The notes under the pieces were generated by a model, which searched no databases, was not told the origin of the DNA, and worked only from the letters and a program-made list of their open reading frames with translations. 5,426 nt of DNA from Bacteroidales bacterium (lineage in GTDB: Bacteria; Bacteroidota; Bacteroidia; Bacteroidales; Azobacteroidaceae). A program made the translations under genes and the position numbers. This document shows, piece by piece, positions 1 to 5,426 of this stretch (positions are counted from its first letter, which is position 1; each line of letters starts with the position of its first letter). Location: the NCBI GenBank assembly GCA_020860885.1, contig JAJBTS010000109.1, forward strand, positions 1-5,426, written 5' to 3'.

Positions 1-1
1 C

Positions 2-148
2 GCCAGCCAGCCCGACGAAGCAGATGAACTAATCGTTTTCCCAGAAAATATTACTATTTTCTATCTGTCAGAACAAATGGAGACTAATCCATACGAGATA
101 TTAACTTCTATTTCTCCAAGAGTAAAAAGAGTTTATTACAAGGAGTAA
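2..148 (+). CDS. C-terminal fragment of an unrecognised protein (5' end outside the window)
   Basis: An open frame enters from the left edge and runs 48 codons to a TAA at 146-148. The other two forward frames look less like coding sequence; frame 1 stops within nine codons. The visible peptide is mixed and soluble-looking, with an acidic start (PDEADE), a hydrophobic patch (LIVFPENITIFYL) and a basic, tyrosine-containing end (SPRVKRVYYKE). There is no membrane helix, cysteine motif or recognisable catalytic motif. I do not recognise the family and give no function. The stop codon overlaps the base of a terminator-like hairpin, which supports this being a true gene end. The next gene starts 93 nt downstream, so co-transcription with it is doubtful. 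Confidence 0.6.
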   Translation, partial: ASQPDEADELIVFPENITIFYLSEQMETNPYEILTSISPRVKRVYYKE

Positions 149-192
149 TATAAGGATTACAATAATAAATGGAGAGATATCCTTATATTTTT
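147..192 (+). terminator. Hairpin with T-run, probable intrinsic terminator of the left-edge gene
   Basis: Positions 147-157 (AATATAAGGAT) are perfectly complementary to 179-189 (ATCCTTATATT), giving an 11-bp stem with a 21-nt loop. The sequence from 188 to 192 is five T. The left arm begins inside the stop codon of the upstream gene. The arrangement fits a rho-independent terminator, but the stem is AT-rich with only two G-C pairs and the loop is long. It may therefore be a weak terminator, an mRNA 3'-end stabiliser or a protein-binding inverted repeat. Confidence 0.5.
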
Positions 193-241
193 CGCATTTA
201 GTCCGGATACAAGGTTATTTCAGAATTATAAAAATAAGGAA

Positions 242-1177
242 ATGAAAATACTTAATATAATAATAGTACTGTTGCTCTTTGATTGCTTTGGATTGTATTC
301 TCAGGAAATAACAGATACAATCCCGGAAATGGAAGTTGAGATCTTACCGGAAAAAAAGATTGTTGTAGAAATGCCTGTTTCTGCGGATGAACAGCTTTTG
401 CAAAAGTTTATTAACTCCTTTGCTGTAGATAGTCTTTCCATGAATTTCTCTTCTGGAGATTGGATGATTGTAGCTGCGAAATATTTTTTAGATACTCCTT
501 ATGTGAGTAATACCTTGGATGTTAACACGGAAGAGCAATTAGTTGTTAATCTAAGGGAATTGGATTGTATGACCTTGATAGAGAATTGTCTGGCTTTAGG
601 GATGACCGTACAATATCCCAATCCGGATTATTCTTATTTTGTTCGCCAACTGACCTACATCCGTTACCGAGAAGGATTAGTCCGGGGATATACTTCCCGT
701 TTGCATTACACCAGTGACTGGATAACAGACAATATGAATAAAGGAGTTATAGAAGATATAACCTATGGGATAGGAGGAAAGAAAACGTATTTTCATGTGA
801 ACTATATGTCTTCTCATCCTAATCTATATCCGGGTTTGAAAAACAATCCCGGCAATGTACAAATAATGAAAGAAATAGAAAACAATATCAATCAACGCAA
901 TACTTATTATTATATACCTAAAAAGGAAATCAGAGAAAAACAAAATCTGATTAAAAATGGAGATATCGTATGTTTTGTCACTGATTTGCCTGGTTTGGAT
1001 ATTTCACATCTGGGAATAGCTTATTGGAATAAAGGACAGTTAACGTTTATCCATGCTTCTTCCCGTCATAAGAAAGTTATTATCAACCCGGAATCACTGG
1101 CTGATTATTCTAATACGACGAAGAGCAATAAAGGAATTTTAGTTTTGCGTCCTACGATTGTGAATCAGGACCTTTAA
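242..1177 (+). CDS. Secreted DUF1460 (N-acetylmuramoyl-L-alanine amidase-like) protein
   Basis: This 311-aa protein belongs to the DUF1460 family (PF07313), which has an NlpC/P60-like cysteine-peptidase fold and is annotated as amidase-like, acting on peptidoglycan or muropeptides. Residues 1 to about 20 form a signal peptide: MK, a hydrophobic stretch, then a cleavage-like site near YSQ. C15 lacks a lipobox (LFDC), so it is probably not a lipoprotein and should be periplasmic. Residues 21-65 look like a variable linker. The domain spans about 66-305. Its landmarks are the nucleophile region ELDCMTLIEN (C109), the HYTSDW segment (155-160), GDIVCF (240-245), GLDISHLGIA with H256, and FIHASS with H271. 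C109 and H256 are the likely catalytic pair. The start is chosen because it gives a proper signal peptide; an AAGGA lies almost against the ATG, too close to be a good Shine-Dalgarno. The gene stands alone between a hairpin and a long gap. The family call is firm; the exact bond cleaved is not known from sequence. Confidence 0.9.
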   Translation: MKILNIIIVLLLFDCFGLYSQEITDTIPEMEVEILPEKKIVVEMPVSADEQLLQKFINSFAVDSLSMNFSSGDWMIVAAKYFLDTPYVSNTLDVNTEEQLVVNLRELDCMTLIENCLALGMTVQYPNPDYSYFVRQLTYIRYREGLVRGYTSRLHYTSDWITDNMNKGVIEDITYGIGGKKTYFHVNYMSSHPNLYPGLKNNPGNVQIMKEIENNINQRNTYYYIPKKEIREKQNLIKNGDIVCFVTDLPGLDISHLGIAYWNKGQLTFIHASSRHKKVIINPESLADYSNTTKSNKGILVLRPTIVNQDL

Positions 1178-1403
1178 TTAGTAAAAACCCATGGACAATA
1201 AACAATATTGGATTTCTGTTTGTTCTTGTTATTTCAAGAAGATGGCATATTTTTTGTTTGTTAGTGAAGGATAGAGATCTGAAAGATAGGCCAGAGGTAA
1301 AATAAATAAAAATTCTAAACAAAAAATAATAGTGGTGCGTTATAAGGATAAATATCTTAAAAGGATTGTAAAAGAGGTTTAATGTTAAAAAAAAACAAAA
1401 TTC
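1178..1403. other. Intergenic gap with no supported gene
   Basis: This AT-rich stretch carries no convincing coding frame on either strand. The only structure I see near the end of the amidase-like gene is a 6-bp stem, TTCTTG (1223-1228) with CAAGAA (1235-1240), with a T6 run at 1250-1255. The T-run lies about ten bases from the stem, so it is at best a weak terminator. A run of nine A at 1387-1395 sits just upstream of the porin promoter and could act as an UP-like element or a bent-DNA tract. Confidence 0.5.
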
Positions 1404-1434
1404 TTTGCAGTTCTATGTAAAATGGTTAAATTTG
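1404..1434 (+). promoter_or_regulatory. Bacteroidota-type promoter for the OmpA-family gene
   Basis: A -33 element TTTG (1404-1407) and a perfect -7 element TAAATTTG (1427-1434, matching TAnnTTTG) are separated by 19 bp, the classic Bacteroides spacing. Transcription would start around 1438-1442. That leaves a leader of about 80 nt, rich in A and T, before the ATG at 1522. The leader contains an AATTTAAATT palindrome (1488-1497) and has no Shine-Dalgarno. The A-rich bases just before the start (GAAAAAAG) are typical of highly translated Bacteroidota genes. An A9 tract lies upstream at 1387-1395. Confidence 0.8.
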
Positions 1435-1521
1435 ACCCGTAATATGTAAAAAGGGTTGATATAATAAGAGAGAGAAACAAATTAATAAATTTAAATTAAT
1501 ACATCCTAACACAGAAAAAAG

Positions 1522-2781
1522 ATGAAAAATTTAATTTTAACAGCAGCATTTCTGCTTTCGACATTGTGTGTGAGCGCACAATCAAGTTTAGCGGTTGAAA
1601 ATCAGTATCCGGGAGACGAAAGAGCTCAAAAGGAATACGCAACTGCAATAGAGAAACAAGCAAATGAAAAAACATCAGCACTTCGTACAACCTGGTTATC
1701 TAATAGACCACAGTCTAACTGGTTTATTTCAGGTTTTGCTGGTTTAGGTGGTAATTTATCCGGTACTCAAGCGGGAGCGCAAAAACCTTTTGACGCTTTC
1801 GATTCTGATAAAGATGGATTCTGGAATCTATTTTACGGAGGTGCAGTAGGAAAATGGTTTTCTCCAGTATGGGGGCTTCGTATTAGTGGACAATATGGTG
1901 AATCTAAATCTTTCACTAAAATCGACAATAAACATGAAGTAACCGGTTATGCAGAGTATATCAACGGAACTATGGATTTCATGGTTAATTTGAAGAACTT
2001 CTTCAGACCATACAATCCTAAAGGATTTTTCAATCCTGTTCTTTATGCTGGTCCTGGTGTAATTTACACTATGGAAAATAAAGAATATTTAGGTGCTACT
2101 TCTGCACGTCCAAATCCGGATTTCTGGAACATTGCTATCAAAGCAGGTTTACAATTAAATTTCCGTTTGCACGATCGTTGGGATATTTTCTTAGATGGTA
2201 ACGCATTGATCGTTCCTGGTGGATTCGACCGTGAAGGAAAAGCTACTATTGCAAGTTCAGATGTTCTTACTAACGTAAACTTAGGTTTGACTTACCGTAT
2301 CAATTTCCGTCACTTCATCAAAGCTCCTATGTATGATCAAAGAGAAATTGATGCATTGAACCATGAAATTAACGAACTACGTAACCGTCCTGAAGTTGTT
2401 TGTCCTCCAATTCCAGTATGTCCTGAGCCTCAGGTTGTTGTAAAAGAAGTGGAAGCTAAAGAAGAATTAACTCCGGTATTCTTTACTATCAATAGTTCAG
2501 TTGTTCGCGACAATCAATTGATCAGTGTAGCTAAAGCTGCTGAATATCTGATCAACAATCCTAATTCAAGATTAGAATTAGCTTCTTACGCTGACAAACA
2601 AACAGGTACTCCTGCTTACAACATGCAGCTTTCTAAAAAACGTTCAGATGCAGTTGCTAAAGTATTGGTTAACAAATTCGGTATCGATAAGAGTCGTTTA
2701 GTATTGAAACATTATGGTGATACAGTACAACCTTTCGACGAAAACGATTGGAACCGTGTAACTATATTCGTTTTGCCATAA
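1522..2781 (+). CDS. OmpA-family outer-membrane porin with C-terminal peptidoglycan-binding domain
   Basis: This 419-aa protein should anchor the outer membrane to peptidoglycan and is probably an abundant surface protein. Residues 1-19 are a signal peptide with a Bacteroidota-style A/Q cleavage site (SA before Q20). Residues of about 66-264 show alternating aromatic and glycine-rich strands of a beta-barrel, with strands near 67-78, 104-112, 116-126, 172-182, 204-214 and 252-264. A D94-D96-D98-G acidic loop lies after the first strand. Residues 273-288 form a short helical heptad stretch. A proline-rich linker follows, with C294 and C300. The OmpA_C domain (PF00691) covers about 317-419: VFFTINSSVV, then SYADKQTG with D358, and YNMQLSKKRSDAV with R374. 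These match the Asp and Arg that bind diaminopimelate in OmpA domains. Codon use favours CGT, GGT, AAC and TTC more than in the neighbours, fitting high expression. The gene has its own promoter and terminator. Confidence 0.93.
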   Translation: MKNLILTAAFLLSTLCVSAQSSLAVENQYPGDERAQKEYATAIEKQANEKTSALRTTWLSNRPQSNWFISGFAGLGGNLSGTQAGAQKPFDAFDSDKDGFWNLFYGGAVGKWFSPVWGLRISGQYGESKSFTKIDNKHEVTGYAEYINGTMDFMVNLKNFFRPYNPKGFFNPVLYAGPGVIYTMENKEYLGATSARPNPDFWNIAIKAGLQLNFRLHDRWDIFLDGNALIVPGGFDREGKATIASSDVLTNVNLGLTYRINFRHFIKAPMYDQREIDALNHEINELRNRPEVVCPPIPVCPEPQVVVKEVEAKEELTPVFFTINSSVVRDNQLISVAKAAEYLINNPNSRLELASYADKQTGTPAYNMQLSKKRSDAVAKVLVNKFGIDKSRLVLKHYGDTVQPFDENDWNRVTIFVLP

Positions 2782-2835
2782 ATGAAACAATAGAATGTAA
2801 AAGTTCTAAAAATTAAACGAAAGTAGAAATAGAAT

Positions 2836-2872
2836 TAAAAGAGGTCCGGAATTCGTGCCTCTTTTAGTTTTT
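2836..2872 (+). terminator. Rho-independent terminator of the OmpA-family gene
   Basis: A stem of 9 bp pairs TAAAAGAGG (2836-2844) with CCTCTTTTA (2858-2866) across a 13-nt loop. G2867 and five T (2868-2872) follow. It begins 54 nt after the porin stop codon and is well placed to end that transcript. The facing A and T runs make it possibly bidirectional, but no minus-strand gene is visible here. Confidence 0.75.
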
Positions 2873-2932
2873 AATGTCGGTATGGCATGAAAATTGTGTT
2901 TTCAAAGTAATATTAAATTCATTATAATTAAT

Positions 2933-2982
2933 TAATTTCGCGATGAAATCAAAGAATTTATATTCTGCGCGATAATTTATAA
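2933..2982 (+). promoter_or_regulatory. Upstream region of the kinase gene with repeated CGCGAT and AATTTATA elements
   Basis: No clean TTTG plus TAnnTTTG pair is present before the kinase gene. The nearest candidates are TAATTTCG (2933-2940), one mismatch from the -7 consensus but without a suitable -33 box, and TATATTCT (2959-2966) with TTTC 19 bp upstream. The hexamer CGCGAT occurs at 2939-2944 and again at 2968-2973, 29 bp apart. AATTTATA occurs at 2955-2962 and 2974-2981. These repeats could be an operator or chance in AT-rich DNA. The promoter is likely somewhere here, but I cannot place it firmly. Confidence 0.25.
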
Positions 2983-2988
2983 TAAAAT

Positions 2989-2993
2989 GGAGG
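2989..2993 (+). promoter_or_regulatory. Shine-Dalgarno deciding the kinase start
   Basis: A full GGAGG lies 8 nt before the ATG at 3002, which is ideal spacing. The in-frame ATG at 2987 overlaps this element and has only an AT-rich leader. I therefore prefer 3002 as the start. Strong Shine-Dalgarno sequences are uncommon in Bacteroidota, so this is a useful discriminator. Confidence 0.6.
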
Positions 2994-3001
2994 TTAAAAA
3001 A

Positions 3002-5282
3002 ATGTCAGAACCTGAGGTTGTTATTCTTGATGAGGATAAATCCTTTGCAGAAGTATTTTTTCACTATCTGAAATATTGGAAAGAATTTATTATCTCATTA
3101 GTGATATGCTTACTTATTTGATATATTTATTTACGTTATTCTACCAAAGAGTATACTACTTATTCTAAAGTATTGATTAAAGACAGCCAATATGGACGGA
3201 CAGCTTATGATATTAATGCATTTAGTGATTTAGGTTTAACTGCGCCTGTGAGTAATTTTGATAATGAGATAGAAATATTGAATTCTGAAACTCTTATGAA
3301 GCTGGTGGTTGATAGTCTGAATCTTGGAGTTGAATATTATGAAGAGGGGCGTGTAAGGGACAGGGAGATTTATACACAGACACCCATTTTGGTTCAAGTT
3401 TCAAATCAGAAAGATTGGGGAACTTTTCTTTTAGATAAAATAGAGGAAAATACATGGTCTATTTATTCTGAAGAATGGGATTTTAGCCGAGTATTCACTC
3501 TTGACGAAGAAGTTAATTCTCCATGGGGTATTTTACGTTTTCAGGAAAATCCTTTTGGAAATTACTCTTACCCTATAAGGGTGGAGATTAAACATCCGAT
3601 GTATCGTCCATATGTTTCTATAACGCCCGTTAGTAAATTCTCCAGTGTTGTATATATTACAATGAAAACACCTACTCCTCAAAAAGGGATGGATGTAATA
3701 AATACATTATTATATTTGTATAATCGGCGGGCTATTCAGGAGAAAAATCAGGTAGCTGTTCAAACACTGGATTTTATAGATGAACGTTTAGTAGATATAT
3801 CCAGGGAATTAAAAACAGCTGAATTAAATGTTGAATCGTACAAACAGGAAAAAGGATTGACAAATATCGAAGCGGAGGCGCGTTTAGCTATGTCTAATTC
3901 TAGTGACTACAGTAAAAAGATATCAGAAACAGAAACTCAATTAAACATCCTTCGATCGGTAAAAACATATTTGTTATCTCCGGAAAATGAGGGAAATATA
4001 GCGCCGGCAAATGTTGGGTTAACAGATCCGACTATTTTATCTCTCATGAAAATGTATAATGATGAAATATTGTCTAAAAATACCGTAACTCAGGGAATGA
4101 CTCCAAACAATCCTGTTTATAAAGAATATGAAGATCGCATAGCGTTATTGAAAGAGGATTTAGTAAAGGGTATTAATATTTCAGAATCCAGTTTACAGAC
4201 CATCTTACAGGAATTAAGATCTCAGGAAAATCGTTATGCAGGAATGACTCGTAACTTATCTACACAGGAAAGGGAGTGGAGTGAATTATACAGGCAAAAG
4301 AATATTAAAGAAACTCTTTTTATTTATTTGTTGCAAAAATGGGAAGAAACGAGTCTCTCTTTGGCTTTATCTACCCCCAATGCTTTGGTTATCGACAAAG
4401 CTAATTTCAATCCGTTTCCGGTAAAACCTAAAAAGAGTTTGATTTTTTTAGTGGCATTCATGTTCGGGATAATAATTCCAATTCTTATTATATGGATCAA
4501 AAATATATTTGACAATAAACTACATAATCGGGAACAATTGGAAAAAATAGTGAAAGCTCCTTTTCTTGGAACTATACCCTTGTCGAAAACCAATACTAAA
4601 TTTCCTGTATTAAAAATGCGTTCGCTAATTGCAGAAAAGTTTAGAATTATTACTACTCATCTTAATTTTATTGTTAATAAAGAGAATGTTAATACAATAA
4701 TGATAACGTCGACTTTTAGTGGAGAAGGGAAAAGTTTTTTTTTCTAAAAACTTTGCTATGAGTTTAGCTAGTACAGGCCGGAAAACCCTCCTGATTGATT
4801 TGGATATGAGAAAATCGATGATGAATCAAACGTTGGAAATGAATCCTCACAAAGGAATTGCTATGTTTCTTTCGGATTCATCTATGAGTTTAGAAGATAT
4901 CATTGATAAATCAGGAAAATACCATAAAAATCTGGATATTATTCCTATTAAAGTATTTCCTCCTAATCCTGCCGAGCTATTATTATCCAAGCGGTTAGAC
5001 GATTTATTTTCAGAATTGAAAACCATGGATTATAAATATATTATTGTAGATACACCTCCTGTCGGACTCGTAGCTGATGCTTTCCGTATCAACGAGTTTG
5101 TAGATGCTACGATTTTTGTAACGCGGGCAGAATACACCTTTAAATCTTCTTTGGCTGAAATACAGAGACTTTATAAGACAGGAAAGTTACACAATCTTAC
5201 TTTAGTGTTAAACGCATCTCAGCAAGGAACAGGTTATGGTTATGGCGAATATAAACATAAATACTATATAGAAGAAGATTAA
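3002..5282 (+). pseudogene. wzc: Wzc-like polysaccharide co-polymerase / tyrosine autokinase, disrupted by an in-frame stop and a frameshift
   Basis: If repaired, this encodes a 759-aa inner-membrane BY-kinase, the family that controls polymer length and export of capsule or exopolysaccharide by cyclic autophosphorylation. Residues are numbered from the ATG at 3002. In order: first membrane helix about 29-46, followed by YLRYSTKEY; periplasmic Wzz and coiled-coil region about 47-420; GNVR-like segment about 420-470; the proline motif FNPFPVKPKKS; second helix 480-499; EKFRIIT (545-551); Walker A GEGKS (574-578, K577); Walker A' LLIDLDMR (D599, D601); PPNPAELL (653-660); Walker B IIVDTPP (D683); and a tail with five tyrosines (745, 747, 750, 754, 755). 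Lesion 1 is a TGA at codon 40 (3119-3121), in the first helix. Lesion 2 is T9 at 4735-4743; eight T restore the frame, whereas nine give a TAA at 4745-4747 and lose the whole kinase core after Walker A. The surviving pieces open at TTG 3173 and GTG 4719, which are not credible starts. The rest of the frame is intact, so decay looks recent. Confidence 0.85.
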
Positions 5283-5292
5283 AATAAAAATT

Positions 5293-5338
5293 AGAAAAGG
5301 AATATTACTCAGTAGTTAAAATTGATTCTTTTCTTTTT
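5293..5338 (+). terminator. Probable first terminator after the kinase gene
   Basis: AGAAAAG (5293-5299) pairs with CTTTTCT (5328-5334). After a one-base bulge (G5300), AAT (5301-5303) pairs with ATT (5325-5327). The stem is about 10 bp with a 21-nt loop, followed by T at 5335-5338 in a pyrimidine-rich stretch. It starts 10 nt after the kinase stop codon. The stem is AT-rich and bulged, so it is weaker than the next hairpin. Confidence 0.4.
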
Positions 5339-5360
5339 CCTATTTTTCTTCTGGTATTAT

Positions 5361-5397
5361 AAAAAATAAGAATTCTGTCAGAATTCTTATTTTTTTA
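5361..5397 (+). terminator. Strong rho-independent terminator with near-perfect palindromic stem
   Basis: Positions 5361-5377 and 5379-5395 are perfectly complementary, a 17-bp palindrome around T5378. In RNA the tip would open to a loop of at least three bases. Each arm contains GAATTC. The 3' side ends in an uninterrupted T7 (5390-5396) and the 5' side in A6, so it can work in both directions. It closes the kinase transcription unit and separates it from the promoter-like box immediately downstream. Confidence 0.8.
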
Positions 5398-5400
5398 TTT

Positions 5401-5408
5401 TATCTTTG
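5401..5408 (+). promoter_or_regulatory. Perfect Bacteroidota -7 box, probable promoter of a gene beyond the window
   Basis: TATCTTTG matches TAnnTTTG at every fixed base and is followed by CG, a common extension in Bacteroidota promoters. No clean TTTG lies 19-21 bp upstream because that position is inside the terminator palindrome; the closest resemblance is TTCTG at 5373-5377. Transcription would start near 5412-5416 and run off the right edge. Confidence 0.5.
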
Positions 5409-5426
5409 CGCTGTTTTTTCTAATAT

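Noticed and set aside
242..290. DUF1460 protein as a lipoprotein using C15
   Set aside because: The residues before the cysteine are LFD, and Asp at -1 does not fit a lipobox; a signal peptidase I site at about residue 20 is more likely.
1191..1274. 27-codon open frame starting with ATG after the DUF1460 gene
   Set aside because: It is short, has no ribosome binding site, an unremarkable sequence, and a length expected by chance.
1496..1690. Minus-strand 64-codon open frame over the start of the OmpA-family gene
   Set aside because: It lies antisense to the promoter leader and signal-peptide region of a confidently identified gene, has no family resemblance and no leader of its own.
3119..3160. 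TGA read as selenocysteine
   Set aside because: No GC-rich SECIS-like hairpin follows the TGA, the position lies in a membrane helix, and the family has no redox residue there.
3173..3175. TTG as the real start of a shorter kinase protein
   Set aside because: The codon is the Leu in a conserved VLIKD segment of the Wzz region, has no ribosome binding site, and would omit the first membrane helix.
4324..4593. Minus-strand 89-codon open frame within the kinase gene
   Set aside because: It is antisense to the well-conserved proline motif and second membrane helix; its hydrophobic content mirrors that helix.
4719..4721. GTG as the start of a separate cytosolic kinase subunit, as in split Wzz/kinase pairs
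   Set aside because: This start falls inside Walker A and turns it into MEKGKV, destroying the nucleotide-binding loop. True split systems keep the loop whole in the kinase protein.
1..5426. CRISPR array, tRNA, rRNA, insertion sequence or attachment site
   Set aside because: I saw no regularly spaced repeats, cloverleaf-like sequence, transposase frame, terminal inverted repeats or target duplications on either strand.

Overview
The window is AT-rich and looks like a chromosomal segment from a Bacteroidota member, most likely order Bacteroidales. The evidence is a 419-residue OmpA-family porin of Bacteroidota type, a DUF1460 amidase-like protein, a Bacteroidota-type tyrosine autokinase, and promoter elements of the TTTG / TAnnTTTG class instead of E. 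coli-type sigma-70 boxes. Most starts have A-rich leaders without a good Shine-Dalgarno; the kinase start at 3002 is the exception. I cannot assign a genus. All visible genes are on the + strand.

Layout. Positions 2-148 hold the last 48 codons of an unrecognised gene, whose stop codon lies within the base of an 11-bp hairpin followed by T5 (147-192). A single secreted DUF1460 cell-wall hydrolase-like gene follows at 242-1177. A 344-nt gap (1178-1521) then leads to a clear Bacteroidota promoter (1404-1434), an approximately 80-nt A/T-rich leader, and an OmpA-family outer-membrane protein gene (1522-2781) closed by a terminator hairpin (2836-2872). The porin therefore appears to be monocistronic.

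The rest, about 3002-5282, is one gene for a Wzc-type polysaccharide co-polymerase/tyrosine autokinase (BY-kinase) that is broken twice. An in-frame TGA at 3119-3121 falls inside the first membrane helix. A +1 frameshift in a run of nine T at 4735-4743 falls directly after the Walker A lysine and serine. All other family landmarks survive (Wzz region, coiled coils, proline motif with second membrane helix, Walker A, A' and B, C-terminal tyrosine cluster), so the damage looks recent, or one lesion could be a sequencing error. No wza, glycosyltransferase or other capsule gene lies beside it in this window. Two hairpins (5293-5334 and 5361-5395) follow it, and a perfect TATCTTTG -7 box at 5401-5408 probably starts a gene beyond the right edge.

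The common theme is the cell envelope: a periplasmic wall hydrolase, a peptidoglycan-anchored porin and a surface-polysaccharide length regulator. They appear to be separate transcription units. I found no CRISPR array, tRNA, rRNA, insertion sequence or clearly new system. The most notable content is the doubly disrupted kinase gene.
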